DNA of 64,000 nucleotides from Pseudobowmanella zhangzhouensis (GCF_042662685.1 NZ_JBHSYO010000015.1:210342-274341); one strand, 5' to 3'. Counted from the stretch's first letter, positions 34,389 through 43,613 are shown. Translations and numbers: made by a program. Notes: a model not told the origin generated them from the letters alone.

Positions 34389-35197
34389 CGCTGACACTTT
34401 GGGCAATAAAAGCTGTTACGCTGGCCTATGACCACCGACTCTATCGGCGCTTCACATACTTCACATGGCTCGCCGGTACGCCCATACACTCTCAAGTGCA
34501 GAGCGAAATAGCCCGGCTTTCCGTCCGCCTGAGTAAAATCTTTCAACGTCGTACCACCCTGTTCAATCGCACTGGCTAATACCTGCTTAATATTGTCGGT
34601 CAGGCGCAGATATCGTTGCCGGGAAATCTTGCCGGCCGGTTGGCGAGGATCGATGCCACTGAGAAACAGCGATTCATTGGCATAGATATTCCCCACACCC
34701 ACCACCACTTTGTTATCCATTATGAAGTTCTTCACCGCCACCTGTTTATTGCGACTGAGCTGATACAAACGATTTGCATCAAACGCGTCGGTCAGAGGCT
34801 CAGGCCCAAGCTGACCAAACAGACTCAGTGGCTCGTCGTCCTTGCCTTGCCATAAGCAGGCACCAAAGCGGCGCGGATCGGTCAGGCGTAAACACTTACC
34901 ACTGTCTAAGACAACATCAATATGATCGTGTTTTGCAGGTTCTAAACGGGCGTCCACCACCCGCAAACGTCCGGACATGCCCAAGTGCAATACAATCGCG
35001 CCACTGTCCGTATGCAGCAGCAGATACTTCGCCCGGCGCGTTACTGCATTAATAACTTCATTCTCGGCGCGCTGAATATCGGCCGGTACCGGCCAGCGCA
35101 GGCTGGCATTGCGCACAATTATTTTGCTAATAGTGCGGCCTTGCAGATGGGGGGCAATGCCCAGGCGTGAAACTTCAACTTCTGGTAATTCTGGCAT
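34385..35197 (-). CDS. mutM: formamidopyrimidine-DNA glycosylase
   Basis: 270 aa. MutM removes 8-oxoguanine and FaPy lesions. The catalytic N-terminal Pro follows the start Met (M-PELPEVE), with Glu3; Lys in the LGMSGRLR region; helix-two-turn-helix IYANESLF; and the zinc finger CEVC...YCPKCQR at the C-terminus. Start ATG 35197 is needed to expose Pro; a GTG one codon earlier would block this. It overlaps the upstream gene stop as TGATG. Confidence 0.97.
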   Translation of the reverse strand: MPELPEVEVSRLGIAPHLQGRTISKIIVRNASLRWPVPADIQRAENEVINAVTRRAKYLLLHTDSGAIVLHLGMSGRLRVVDARLEPAKHDHIDVVLDSGKCLRLTDPRRFGACLWQGKDDEPLSLFGQLGPEPLTDAFDANRLYQLSRNKQVAVKNFIMDNKVVVGVGNIYANESLFLSGIDPRQPAGKISRQRYLRLTDNIKQVLASAIEQGGTTLKDFTQADGKPGYFALHLRVYGRTGEPCEVCEAPIESVVIGQRNSFYCPKCQR

Positions 35198-35649
35198 CAC
35201 TGGCTCCCGCTGGGGATGAGATCATTAAGGCTGAGCGCAACCTGATAAGGCTGGCCTTGATAGGCAAGTAAAAGTTGTTGCTCAACCGGTGCCAACGTGA
35301 CCACCCGCCCCTTCTCCTCACCCGCTAACCACAAGGTTATGACGTAAGGGTTAGCTGGCATACTGCGCTCGGTGGGTGTCAGGATCACCTGTTGCCAATT
35401 TTGTATTATCTGATTTAAATCAACCTCATCACCGCGCATTGGCTGCAAACGCCAACCACGACCGATACGTTGTAACTCTTGTTGGCCAAACTCAATACGC
35501 TGAATCATCGCGTCTGCGGGCAATAAGGTTAGAGGCGTTTGGTTAGCATTTTCCAACATCAGTTTATTGGAAAAGTTGAACAGCACGATCATAAACAATG
35601 AGGCGAATATCAGCACATTGTTCCAGGCGCGCTTGGATAGTCTTAGCAT
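35197..35649 (-). CDS. single-pass membrane protein upstream of mutM
   Basis: 150 aa with one N-terminal helix (NVLIFASLFMIVLFNFSNKL) and a beta-rich domain outside. I do not recognise a confirmed family. Its stop overlaps the mutM start, so the two are translated together. The outside domain (residues 45-150) has no Cys and no clear motif. Confidence 0.75.
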   Translation of the reverse strand: MLRLSKRAWNNVLIFASLFMIVLFNFSNKLMLENANQTPLTLLPADAMIQRIEFGQQELQRIGRGWRLQPMRGDEVDLNQIIQNWQQVILTPTERSMPANPYVITLWLAGEEKGRVVTLAPVEQQLLLAYQGQPYQVALSLNDLIPSGSQ

Positions 35650-35711
35650 GGGCGTAATCTTATGGAACCAAATCAGATAGATGCGCTTAGTCTACCGTCA
35701 GTCACAGAAAT

Positions 35712-35738
35712 AAAAAAACCCAGCGATAAGCTGGGTTT
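35712..35738 (-). terminator. terminator of rpmB-rpmG
   Basis: CCCAGC and GCTGGG flank GATAA; on the minus strand the stem is followed by seven T. It lies 25 bases after the rpmG stop. The stem bases equal those of the rRNA terminator at 63888. Confidence 0.9.
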
Positions 35739-35762
35739 CTTGTGGAGACAAAAAGCAAGCTA

Positions 35763-35918
35763 TTACTTGATTTTCGCTTCCTTGAACAGAACGTGCTGGC
35801 GTACTTTAGGATCAAACTTTTTGATCTCCATTTTGCCAGGCATATTACGCTTGTTCTTATCTGTGGTGTAGAAGTAACCAGTACCTGCAGTTGACACTAA
35901 TTTGATTTTATCACGCAT
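35763..35918 (-). CDS. rpmG: 50S ribosomal protein L33
   Basis: 51 aa: it begins MRDKIKLVSTAGTGYFYTT, then TDKNKRNMPGKMEIKKFDP and ends LFKEAKIK, matching bacterial L33 of the Cys-free type (no zinc ribbon). It is eleven bases downstream of rpmB and shares its transcript and the terminator that follows. Confidence 0.97.
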   Translation of the reverse strand: MRDKIKLVSTAGTGYFYTTDKNKRNMPGKMEIKKFDPKVRQHVLFKEAKIK

Positions 35919-35929
35919 GGTTTAGTTCC

Positions 35930-36166
35930 TTAGATTTTCTCGCCACGGGCACGCAGATCAGACAGAACTGAATCGATACCCTTCTTGTCGATAATACGCA
36001 TGCCTTTAGCAGACAGACGCAGTTTTACGAAACGGTTTTCGCTTTCAACCCAAAAACGGTGGTTTTGCAGGTTTGGCAAGAAACGACGCTTAGTAGCGTT
36101 GTTAGCGTGAGAGCGGTTGTTACCTACTACAGGACGCTTGCCAGTTACTTGACATACTCTGGACAT
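35930..36166 (-). CDS. rpmB: 50S ribosomal protein L28
   Basis: 78 aa, standard length; SRVCQVTGKRPVVGNN and ATKRRFLPNLQNHRFW are characteristic. GGAGAC stands before ATG. It heads the rpmB-rpmG operon; the promoter must lie in the 242 bases before it, where I cannot fix a box. Confidence 0.97.
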   Translation of the reverse strand: MSRVCQVTGKRPVVGNNRSHANNATKRRFLPNLQNHRFWVESENRFVKLRLSAKGMRIIDKKGIDSVLSDLRARGEKI

Positions 36167-36341
36167 TACTTTGTCTCCAAAATTACTTTACTTACTGCCT
36201 CAGCCTGCAACTAAGCGGGCTGATCAAATATCACTCGCACAAGAGGGCGCACTTTATACAGGATTGGCGCCCACAGATCAAGCATTTCCGGGGACAAAGC
36301 ACAGAAATTCGCCAGTTGTAGCGTGGATATTATTCAGGCCT

Positions 36342-36375
36342 TAGCCTTGAGCGCGCATAAGATAAGCCAAGGCTA
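36342..36375. repeat. 8-base inverted repeat between rpmB and radC
   Basis: TAGCCTTG (36342-36349) and CAAGGCTA (36368-36375) are perfect complements with an 18-base loop. It lies 34 bases past the radC stop on the minus strand but has no T-run, so it is at most a weak 3'-end hairpin of radC. Confidence 0.5.
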
Positions 36376-36408
36376 GCGCGGTGTAAATTGAAACTTGCTG
36401 CTTTTGCC

Positions 36409-37083
36409 TTAGATTAGCCCCCGCTCCGCAAAGCTTACTGCCACACCATCACCGATCACAAAGTGATCCAATACACGAATATCCACCAGCGCCATTGCAT
36501 CGACAATCCGTCGTGTGATCTGTTTATCAGCCTGACTGGGTTCAGCCACGCCGGAAGGGTGATTATGGGTGAGGATTATGGCCGCAGCATTCAGATCCAG
36601 TGCGCGCTTGACCAACACGCGTGGATACACCGCCGCAGCATCAATCGTACCGAAAAACATTTTATCGAAGCGAATCACCCGATGCTGACTGTCCAGCAAC
36701 AACATGGCAAACACCTCGTTCGGCTCGTCTCGTAACTGACTGATTAGAAACTGGCGGGTCACGGCCACATCAGTCAACGCCGGTTCTCGTCGCAATTGCT
36801 CAGACTGAAATCGTCGTGCCATTTCCAGTACGGCCTGTAATTGTGCAAATTTAGCTTCACCCAATCCACGGTGCTGACAGAAACTGGCTTTATCCGCCGC
36901 CAGCAGATTACGTAAACTGCCAAATGACGAGAGTAACTGACGCGACAAATCCACCGCGTTACTGCCGCTAATCCCCGTTCGCAAAAAGATAGCCAGTAAC
37001 TCGGCGTCACTGAGCACTCCCGCGCCATGTTGCAATAGTTTCTCGCGCGGCCTTTCATCGGCCGGCCAATCCGTTAGTTTCAT
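36409..37083 (-). CDS. radC: RadC/JAB-domain DNA repair-associated protein
   Basis: 224 aa. N-terminal helix-hairpin-helix part (PREKLLQHGAGVLSDAELLAI...) and a C-terminal JAMM metallopeptidase-like domain with ILTHNHPSGVAEPSQAD (HxH and distal Asp). Its molecular role is unsettled. ATG 37083 has GGAG in front; 19 further codons upstream are not family-like. Divergent to coaBC with 125 bases between. Confidence 0.94.
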   Translation of the reverse strand: MKLTDWPADERPREKLLQHGAGVLSDAELLAIFLRTGISGSNAVDLSRQLLSSFGSLRNLLAADKASFCQHRGLGEAKFAQLQAVLEMARRFQSEQLRREPALTDVAVTRQFLISQLRDEPNEVFAMLLLDSQHRVIRFDKMFFGTIDAAAVYPRVLVKRALDLNAAAIILTHNHPSGVAEPSQADKQITRRIVDAMALVDIRVLDHFVIGDGVAVSFAERGLI

Positions 37084-37151
37084 GCCTGCGCTCCTTTGCT
37101 GTTTCTCTACAAAAATTAGCAAAGCTGAGCGAATTCGCATGGTTAGTGACT

Positions 37152-37165
37152 ATTAACCCGTTAAT
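37152..37165. promoter_or_regulatory. ATTAAC-CC-GTTAAT palindrome between radC and coaBC
   Basis: A perfect 14-base palindrome in the centre of the divergent region, 44 bases before coaBC. Its place suits an operator for either gene, but no factor is recognised. Confidence 0.35.
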
Positions 37166-37208
37166 CCTTTGTGGTAGGCTAACAGGCTGAATTAATGGAT
37201 AAATTGCT

Positions 37209-38411
37209 ATGTCTTCTGTGGCCAATCGCAATATTTTATTAGGCATTACCGGCGGTATCGCCGCGTATAAAACCCCGGATTTGGTGCGCAAACTTCGCGC
37301 AGACGGCGCCAATGTACGCGTGGTGCTCACTGCCAGCGCCCGTGAATTTGTTAGCCCACTGTCATTACAAGCCGTATCTGGTCACCCGGTCGGTGAGAGC
37401 CTGTTGGATCCTGCGGCCGAAGCCGCTATGGGGCATATTGAATTGGCCAAATGGGCGGACGAGGTATTGATCGCCCCAGCAACTGCTAATTTTATCGCTA
37501 AGTTGGCATATGGGCTGGCCGATGATTTACTCAGCACCCTTTGCCTCGCTACCGCTGCCCCTATCACGCTCGCGCCAGCTATGAACCAACAGATGTGGGC
37601 CGCGGCTGCAACATCGCACAACATTAATTTACTGCAATCCCGCGGTGTGCGGCTGCTCGGTCCGGACAACGGCGAACAAGCCTGTGGTGATGTTGGTCCG
37701 GGACGGATGCTCGAACCAACCGACATTGTGGCGGCAATGGGCGCACCGAACACGAACAGTCCGTTAAGCGGCAAGCACCTGATGATTACCGCCGGGCCAA
37801 CCCGTGAAGCCATCGATCCGGTGCGCTATCTGTCTAATCACAGTTCCGGCAAAATGGGTTATGCACTGGCGCAAGCCGCCCTTGCATTAGGTGCTAAAGT
37901 AACGCTGGTGTCGGGACCGGTTACGCTTAGCGCGCCCAGAGGGTGTCAGCTGATTAAGGTCAGTAGTGCACAGCAAATGCAGGATGCAGTAATGCAGCAT
38001 GTGCAGGCCTGTGATGTGTTTATTGGCTGTGCCGCGGTAGCGGATTTTCGCGTGGCAGAACAAGCCGAGCAAAAGCTTAAAAAACAGCAAGATGAAGACG
38101 AAATGATCCTGCGTTTGGTCAAAAATCCGGATATTCTGGCCAGCGTCGCGGCATTGGAAAATCCACCCTTTACACTGGGTTTTGCTGCAGAAACTCAGAA
38201 TGTGGCCGATTACGCCAAAGGGAAGCTGGCGCGCAAGCGCCTGAATATGATTGCAGCAAACGATGTTTCCGACCATAAAATCGGTTTCAATAGCGAGCAT
38301 AACGCCTTAACATTGTTCTGGAATGGCGGTGAACTCGCTCTGCCAGTGAATGATAAACTGACGCTGGCGCACCAGTTACTTGGTGTCGTCGCACAACAAC
38401 TAGAAAAATAA
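37209..38411 (+). CDS. coaBC: bifunctional phosphopantothenoylcysteine decarboxylase/phosphopantothenate-cysteine ligase
   Basis: 400 aa, two fused domains. CoaC (1-180): flavoprotein with ITGGIAAYK, the active-site His in the ASAREFVSPLSL region and the substrate clamp motif PAMNQQMW. CoaB (190-400): AGPTREAIDPVRYLSNHSSGKMG split here as AGPTREAIDPVR and LSNHSSGKMG, plus KKQQDEDEMILRLVKNPDIL. It makes 4'-phosphopantetheine, the substrate of CoaD. The dut start follows the stop by one base. Confidence 0.97.
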   Translation: MSSVANRNILLGITGGIAAYKTPDLVRKLRADGANVRVVLTASAREFVSPLSLQAVSGHPVGESLLDPAAEAAMGHIELAKWADEVLIAPATANFIAKLAYGLADDLLSTLCLATAAPITLAPAMNQQMWAAAATSHNINLLQSRGVRLLGPDNGEQACGDVGPGRMLEPTDIVAAMGAPNTNSPLSGKHLMITAGPTREAIDPVRYLSNHSSGKMGYALAQAALALGAKVTLVSGPVTLSAPRGCQLIKVSSAQQMQDAVMQHVQACDVFIGCAAVADFRVAEQAEQKLKKQQDEDEMILRLVKNPDILASVAALENPPFTLGFAAETQNVADYAKGKLARKRLNMIAANDVSDHKIGFNSEHNALTLFWNGGELALPVNDKLTLAHQLLGVVAQQLEK

Positions 38412-38412
38412 G

Positions 38413-38868
38413 ATGCATAAAATCGACCTGAAAATTCTCGACCCCCGGGTAGGAACAGAATTTCCCTTGCCTGAATATGCAACACCTGGTTCTGCCGGTT
38501 TGGATTTACGCGCATGTCTGGATGCGCCATTAACCATCGCGCCAGGCGAAACCCACCTGATCCCCACCGGCATGGCCATTCATATTGCTGATCCCTCTTT
38601 GTGTGCGACTATCCTGCCGCGCTCGGGTTTGGGCCATAAGCACGGTATTGTGCTGGGTAATTTGGTTGGTTTGATTGACTCAGACTATCAGGGCCAGTTA
38701 ATGGTATCGGTGTGGAATCGTGGCGATACGTCATTTGAGATGACCCCGGGTGAGCGTATTGCACAGCTGGTAATCCTGCCGGTAGTACAAGCAAGCTTTA
38801 ATATTGTTGACGATTTCGCTGCCACCAAACGTGGTGAAGGCGGATTTGGCTCATCGGGCCGCGGGTAA
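38413..38868 (+). CDS. dut: dUTP diphosphatase
   Basis: 151 aa trimeric dUTPase. Motifs 1-5 are visible: GSAGLDLRA, PRSGLGHKHG, GLIDSDYQG, GERIAQLVI and the Gly-rich RGEGGFGSSG at the C-terminus. It removes dUTP and gives dUMP for thymidylate. coaBC-dut-slmA is a conserved order. Confidence 0.97.
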   Translation: MHKIDLKILDPRVGTEFPLPEYATPGSAGLDLRACLDAPLTIAPGETHLIPTGMAIHIADPSLCATILPRSGLGHKHGIVLGNLVGLIDSDYQGQLMVSVWNRGDTSFEMTPGERIAQLVILPVVQASFNIVDDFAATKRGEGGFGSSGRG

Positions 38869-38877
38869 GGAGACATC

Positions 38878-39468
38878 ATGGCAGCACAAAAACGTTCTAA
38901 TCGCCGCGGACAAATTTTACAGGCTTTGGCGGGGATGCTGGAGTCCAGTCCGGGTCAACGTATTACCACTGCGAAACTGGCCGAACAGGTTGGTGTATCG
39001 GAAGCGGCGCTTTATCGTCACTTCCCCAGTAAAGCGCGCATGTATGAAGGATTAATTGAGTTTATCGAAGAAACCCTGTTCAGCCGCATTAACCGGATCA
39101 TCAATGAAGAAAAAAACAGCGCCAACCGCTGTCAGTTGATCCTGCATTTATTGCTTGGCTTTGCGGAAAAGAATCCGGGGATTACCCGATTACTCAGTGG
39201 CGATGCGTTAATGGGCGAACAGGACCGTCTGCGCACCCGTATCGCGCAATTATTTGAACGCCTGGAAACGCAGCTTAAGCAAATTCTGCGTGAGCGTAAA
39301 TTACGCGAAGGTAAGAATCTGCCCGCTGATGAAAACCATATTGCCGCGATTCTGATGTGTTACGCAGATGGCAAGATGAACCAGTTTGTACGCAGCGATT
39401 TTAAGCGCCGACCAACAGAAGGGTTCGCCGAACAATGGCATTGCATCAAAGGTCAGTTTTTCGAGTAA
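38878..39468 (+). CDS. slmA: nucleoid occlusion factor SlmA
   Basis: 196 aa TetR-fold protein. The HTH stretch TTAKLAEQVGVSEAALYRHF and FPSKARMYEGLIEFIEE are near-identical to SlmA. It binds chromosomal SBS sites and blocks FtsZ over DNA. AAGGAGA stands before ATG. The last gene of the coaBC-dut-slmA run, closed by a terminator. Confidence 0.96.
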   Translation: MAAQKRSNRRGQILQALAGMLESSPGQRITTAKLAEQVGVSEAALYRHFPSKARMYEGLIEFIEETLFSRINRIINEEKNSANRCQLILHLLLGFAEKNPGITRLLSGDALMGEQDRLRTRIAQLFERLETQLKQILRERKLREGKNLPADENHIAAILMCYADGKMNQFVRSDFKRRPTEGFAEQWHCIKGQFFE

Positions 39469-39485
39469 AGGTTTAAAAAATTACC

Positions 39486-39511
39486 AAAGCGGCCTACGGG
39501 TCGCTTTTTTG
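39486..39511 (+). terminator. slmA terminator
   Basis: AAGCGGCC, TACG loop, GGTCGCTT, then a run of T: an eight-pair stem (one G-T) 19 bases after the stop codon. Confidence 0.88.
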
Positions 39512-39608
39512 TTACTGATTTATTGAGGCTTTTCTCCCCCTAGCAGGGTCTAAATGCTGATCTATAGTTATGTGACATTTTTATGATCTAACCCATCGTG
39601 GAGTTGTC

Positions 39609-41237
39609 ATGTCAAAACTGAGTATCGCCATTAAATACTCAATCCCGCTGCTGATTGTCGGCATCAGCATGTTATTAATTGTGATGATTAATGCGGTCGT
39701 GATCGGCAGTATGGAAGACAGCACAGACACCTTTCCCAAAGAATTTATGCCCGCGGTGAGTGTTGTAATCAATGCCGACCGTGATCTTTATCAGGCCAGG
39801 TTGGCAGAGACCTCCTATGTGCATGTCGTAAAAAGCACTGACCGCGATGCGTTTAAAAAGGATTTTGAAGAAAATGCCAAACAGGCATTGGATCGATTCC
39901 ATGAATACCTGCGCTACATGCATCGCTATCCCAATATCGAGCAACAGTTTAATCGGTTCGACAGCCAATATAACGCCTGGCTAAAGGCAGCGCGGCAGAG
40001 TTTTGTGCTATTTGATCAGAATCAACCCGACGCAGCACAGGCACAGTCTGACGGTACATCAGCGCAGGAATTCGCAAAACTTCGCGAATTCTACGATCAG
40101 GCTGGCGAATTGGCTTTTAACATGGCCAACAACAAGTCTGACAGCATTAAAGCTGATAATGATCAGCAACAATGGCTGAACTGGCTGATTGTCATTGTGA
40201 TTTTAGTGGTCGCCGGTGGCGTCAGCTATGTGAGTCAACGTGCTTTGATTTCACGTATTCGCGAGCTCACCACCCGCATTGATCAGATTGCTAAGGGCGG
40301 GGGAGATCTAACCTCAAAAATTCAGGTAACCCATGAAGATGAACTGGGGGTGTTAGCTCACGCCTTTAATCACTTTATTGAAAATTTACGTCACCTTATC
40401 AGTGGTATCCGTGAAGATGTGCAACAGCTGGACAGCACCAGTCAATCGCTTAATCAAAGCTCAGATTCTGCCAACAAGGCAATCAGGCAGCAAAGTGAGT
40501 CCACCAGCCTGATTGTCACCGCGGTAGAACAAATGAGTAGTGCAACCCGTGAGCTATCTATGATTGCCCAGCAAACCGCCAGTGAAACCCACAATGCCAT
40601 CCACAGCGCCCGCTCAGGAATGGACAAAAACAAACAGTCTGTCAGTCAGGTTGAGGCGGTCTATACCAGTATTGAAGGTGCTTCCAACAGCGCTAAACGA
40701 CTCTCTGCATCGTCCACAGAAATATCCAACGTCCTGGACGTTATTCGCGGCATCGCCGAACAAACAAATCTGTTGGCACTGAATGCCGCTATTGAGGCTG
40801 CACGAGCGGGTGAGCAGGGGCGAGGGTTTGCCGTTGTGGCCGATGAAGTCAGGGCTTTAGCGAGTAAAACACAGGAATCAACCGAAAATATTCAGTCAAT
40901 GATTGAAGGTCTACAGAAAGGGGTGAACGATGTGGTCAGCACCATTGAAGAGGGCTTCAATAAAGTGAGCAGCAGTGTCAGTTTATCCCGTGAAACCGCT
41001 CAGCTGTTAAGTGAAATGCATAGCATGCTAGCCAAGGTAAATGACATGTCGATGCAAACCGCGGCGGCCACCGAGGAGCAGTCAAGCGTAGCGGAAGAGA
41101 TTAATGGCAATCTGAACAGCCTCAGCGCACAAACCCATTCTGTACAACGCAGTGCAGCTGAAGCCGGTCAGCTGGCGGCCACCTTGCGCCAACTGGCAGC
41201 CAGCATTCAAAAAGGGATTGGTACCTTTCGGACATAA
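39609..41237 (+). CDS. methyl-accepting chemotaxis protein
   Basis: 542 aa. Membrane helix 1 (about 10-32), periplasmic helical-bundle sensor of about 150 residues, helix 2 (about 187-207), HAMP (208-262) and a cytoplasmic signalling domain with the hairpin-tip EQTNLLALNAAIEAARAGEQ and GRGFAVVADEVRALA. It should feed CheA/CheW; the ligand is unknown. The C-terminus lacks a CheR-binding pentapeptide. Single-gene unit with its own terminator. Confidence 0.93.
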   Translation: MSKLSIAIKYSIPLLIVGISMLLIVMINAVVIGSMEDSTDTFPKEFMPAVSVVINADRDLYQARLAETSYVHVVKSTDRDAFKKDFEENAKQALDRFHEYLRYMHRYPNIEQQFNRFDSQYNAWLKAARQSFVLFDQNQPDAAQAQSDGTSAQEFAKLREFYDQAGELAFNMANNKSDSIKADNDQQQWLNWLIVIVILVVAGGVSYVSQRALISRIRELTTRIDQIAKGGGDLTSKIQVTHEDELGVLAHAFNHFIENLRHLISGIREDVQQLDSTSQSLNQSSDSANKAIRQQSESTSLIVTAVEQMSSATRELSMIAQQTASETHNAIHSARSGMDKNKQSVSQVEAVYTSIEGASNSAKRLSASSTEISNVLDVIRGIAEQTNLLALNAAIEAARAGEQGRGFAVVADEVRALASKTQESTENIQSMIEGLQKGVNDVVSTIEEGFNKVSSSVSLSRETAQLLSEMHSMLAKVNDMSMQTAAATEEQSSVAEEINGNLNSLSAQTHSVQRSAAEAGQLAATLRQLAASIQKGIGTFRT

Positions 41238-41264
41238 AAAACGCGGCGAAAGCCGCGTTTTTTT
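41236..41264. terminator. bidirectional terminator
   Basis: ACGCGGC-GAAA-GCCGCGT with A-run before and T-run after, so it can act for the chemoreceptor (plus) and the M28 gene (minus), which converge on it. Confidence 0.9.
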
Positions 41265-41271
41265 GGGGCAC

Positions 41272-42897
41272 TTATTTGGCAAACGTATCGCCAAAAAAGT
41301 CTCCCTCATTCCAAACTGGCCGGGCAGCGGTATTCGCCAGCGTTTGGCCAATCATCAGGTTAACCTGAGTGAACGTCTTCGCCGCCTGCCAGTTAAAGCT
41401 GGCATTCAGCTCATCGGATGGCTTGTGATAATGCTTGGCCAGAAACTCCTGCCACTTGGCTTCCCCATCCACATCCGGATCTTTGGCTGTCATACCTGGC
41501 ACCACAAACACAGCTGGGATACCTTGTTTTACAAAAGGATAATGATCCGAGCGGGTGAAAATCGCTTCAGCTGGCCACGGATCCTGACCTAATGTCAGGC
41601 CAACTTTTTCTGCGGCCTGTTCAACGATACCTTTGAGGCTGCTGTGCTCGGCACCAAACGCGATAATGTCGCTGGCTTCAAATGTCAGTACGGGCATGTC
41701 CAGATTCACATTGGCAACCAGCGCGCTTTTGCTAACCGTTGGGTAGTGGGCAAAATAATCGGCACCTAACAGCCCTTTTTCTTCACCCGTGACGGCTAAA
41801 AACAGCACTGAACGTTTAGGTGGTTGCCCCTCGCTCATCAAACGCGCAGTTTCCAGCAACACCGAGGTACCGGTCGCATTATCCATCGCACCATTATTGA
41901 TATTGTCTTTCTCGACCGTCTTGGCCAAACCGATATGGTCTGTATGTGCGCTGTATATCACATACTCGTTTTTCAGCTCAGGATCCGTACCAGGCAGAAT
42001 CGCTGCCACATTTGGGCTGCTGATACGCTTAAACTGACTGTCCTTACTGAAATCAACCCGCGCATTTAGCGCGAAACCTTGCGGTGTGCCATCTAATTCC
42101 AATTCGGCGTAGATGTCATCCAGCGAACGAGGCGCATCGGCAAACAACTTTTGCGCTGCCGGAATACTCAGATAGGCGCTGTTCAGCAGCGCAGGCTCGG
42201 CGCCATGAGGCTGACCATCCGGGGTTAACCAACGCACGCGCGGCGTATGAATATAATTCAAGCGGCTCTGGTAAGGGCGACGTTTTTCGTTGGCAGGGGT
42301 AGAGATGGTTAACATACCGATGGCACCATGCTCTGCGGCATAGCGGGCCTTTTCACTACCTGATGCAAAGTGCGCACCTTCCTCACTAGGGAATGACGCG
42401 GGTTTACCGGTTAATACCACGACAATTTTGCCAGCCACATCGATGTTGGCGTAATCATTGTGATTCAGGCGCGGCGCTTCGATGCCATAACCGACAAACA
42501 CCAGTTCACCACTTACCTGCGCATGTGCATACAAGGTGCTAGGTGAGGTGGTGTAATCCTTTGGATAGGCAAGGGATGCACTGCCAGCGGCGGTTGTCAG
42601 GGTAAATGACGGTGAGTTTTGCTCTAAAAATGCCTGTATAAACGGCACTCGCTGCATATAGCCATCGGTGCCAGCCGGCCGCAACCCTAATTGTTGAAAT
42701 TGAGACGCTACATATTTGGCAGCGATTTCGTGGCCGCGGCTACCAGTGTCACGCCCTTCCAGTAAATCATCAGCTAAAAACGCCATATGGCCTTTGATTC
42801 GATTGATGTCCGCTTCAGGCGCCGTTGACGCACTTTGTGGTTTATCGCCACAGGCGCTGAGTAACAAGCACAGCGTGGCCAGAGTTATCGTTCGCAT
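41272..42897 (-). CDS. M28-family zinc peptidase lipoprotein
   Basis: 541 aa. Lipoprotein signal LATLCLLLSAC-GDK. A PA insert domain (about 130-240, VFVGYGIEAPRLNHNDYANI...) precedes the rest of the M28 catalytic domain: zinc ligands in YSAHTDHIG, MDNATG, GEEKGLLG, the Asp in NVNLDMPV and FTRSDHYPF. It should be an aminopeptidase facing the periplasm. Start ATG 42897 gives the lipobox at residues 12-15. The upstream region is shared with a TetR gene and holds palindromes. Confidence 0.9.
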   Translation of the reverse strand: MRTITLATLCLLLSACGDKPQSASTAPEADINRIKGHMAFLADDLLEGRDTGSRGHEIAAKYVASQFQQLGLRPAGTDGYMQRVPFIQAFLEQNSPSFTLTTAAGSASLAYPKDYTTSPSTLYAHAQVSGELVFVGYGIEAPRLNHNDYANIDVAGKIVVVLTGKPASFPSEEGAHFASGSEKARYAAEHGAIGMLTISTPANEKRRPYQSRLNYIHTPRVRWLTPDGQPHGAEPALLNSAYLSIPAAQKLFADAPRSLDDIYAELELDGTPQGFALNARVDFSKDSQFKRISSPNVAAILPGTDPELKNEYVIYSAHTDHIGLAKTVEKDNINNGAMDNATGTSVLLETARLMSEGQPPKRSVLFLAVTGEEKGLLGADYFAHYPTVSKSALVANVNLDMPVLTFEASDIIAFGAEHSSLKGIVEQAAEKVGLTLGQDPWPAEAIFTRSDHYPFVKQGIPAVFVVPGMTAKDPDVDGEAKWQEFLAKHYHKPSDELNASFNWQAAKTFTQVNLMIGQTLANTAARPVWNEGDFFGDTFAK

Positions 42898-42961
42898 TAT
42901 GTTTTCCACGAGTTTCAAAGGCTGGCACATTAATCAAATTATTCGCTCAGTACCAGCTTGA

Positions 42962-43002
42962 CTTGACCAATCAAGCGGCTAACCTTTGAGAACATTTGTT
43001 CT
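42962..43002. promoter_or_regulatory. palindromes in the M28/TetR divergent region
   Basis: CTTGA-CCAA-TCAAG (42962-42975) and AGAAC-ATTT-GTTCT (42989-43002), both perfect. They lie within the 121 bases between the two start codons, a usual place for a TetR-family operator that governs both genes. Confidence 0.5.
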
Positions 43003-43018
43003 TAGCTATAGGTTTGGC

Positions 43019-43591
43019 ATGCCGCGTAAGGCGCTTTACGATCTTCAGGAAGTTCTCACTCAGGCCATCGAGGTATTTCTTGAGCATGGCTATCACGGCG
43101 CCATCATGGATGAGCTCATCGCCCGCACCGGTTTTAATCGCCGCGGCTTTTATCTGGAGTTTAGTAGTAAGCAAAAGTTTTTCTATCAGGTATTGCAGCA
43201 TTACCAAAATACCCACCTGGCGCCGATTATGGCGCATCTGGACAATAATCAGGGGCTGCAGTCAATCCAGGGGTTCTTCGACCATTACGTGTTATTGGTG
43301 CGCGGACGTGGCTGTTTGCTAATCAATGCGATTACCGAACTGGGCTTTGATGATGCCGAGATCCGTGAAATGGGAAGACATTATTTGGATCGTCTGCAAA
43401 TCAGTTTTATCGGTTGTTTAGAAAAAGCCCTGCAACATGATGAAGTGGTAAGTAGTATTCAAATTGAAAGCAGCGCTCTGCAGTTAACCAGCTACGTGCA
43501 AGGGTTTGCCGTGAATGGCATTTTGTCTGCTGGTGCAGATGAGCTACAAATCGCCACTCGTTCGTTACTCGGGCCATTACAACGTGGATAA
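43019..43591 (+). CDS. TetR-family transcriptional regulator
   Basis: 190 aa. N-terminal helix-turn-helix with AIMDELIARTGFNRRGFYLEF (shown as AIMDELIART, GFNRRGFYLEF), then an all-helical ligand domain with Cys in GRGCLLINA, as in AcrR/YcdC-like groups. ATG 43019 has AGG seven bases upstream; a TTG start 11 codons earlier would run over the AGAAC palindrome. Divergent to the M28 peptidase gene, which is its likely target together with itself. Confidence 0.88.
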   Translation: MPRKALYDLQEVLTQAIEVFLEHGYHGAIMDELIARTGFNRRGFYLEFSSKQKFFYQVLQHYQNTHLAPIMAHLDNNQGLQSIQGFFDHYVLLVRGRGCLLINAITELGFDDAEIREMGRHYLDRLQISFIGCLEKALQHDEVVSSIQIESSALQLTSYVQGFAVNGILSAGADELQIATRSLLGPLQRG

Positions 43592-43593
43592 AT

Positions 43594-43613
43594 TTTAAAC
43601 AAGCTAGTTTAAA
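43594..43613. promoter_or_regulatory. TTTAAAC-N6-GTTTAAA palindrome before the second TetR gene
   Basis: Perfect seven-base arms, two bases after the stop of the first TetR gene and 57 bases before the second. A likely autoregulatory operator; a -10-like CATAAT follows about 20 bases downstream. Confidence 0.5.

Noticed and set aside
35198..35200. GTG one codon before the mutM ATG
   Set aside because: MutM needs Pro directly after the removed Met for catalysis.
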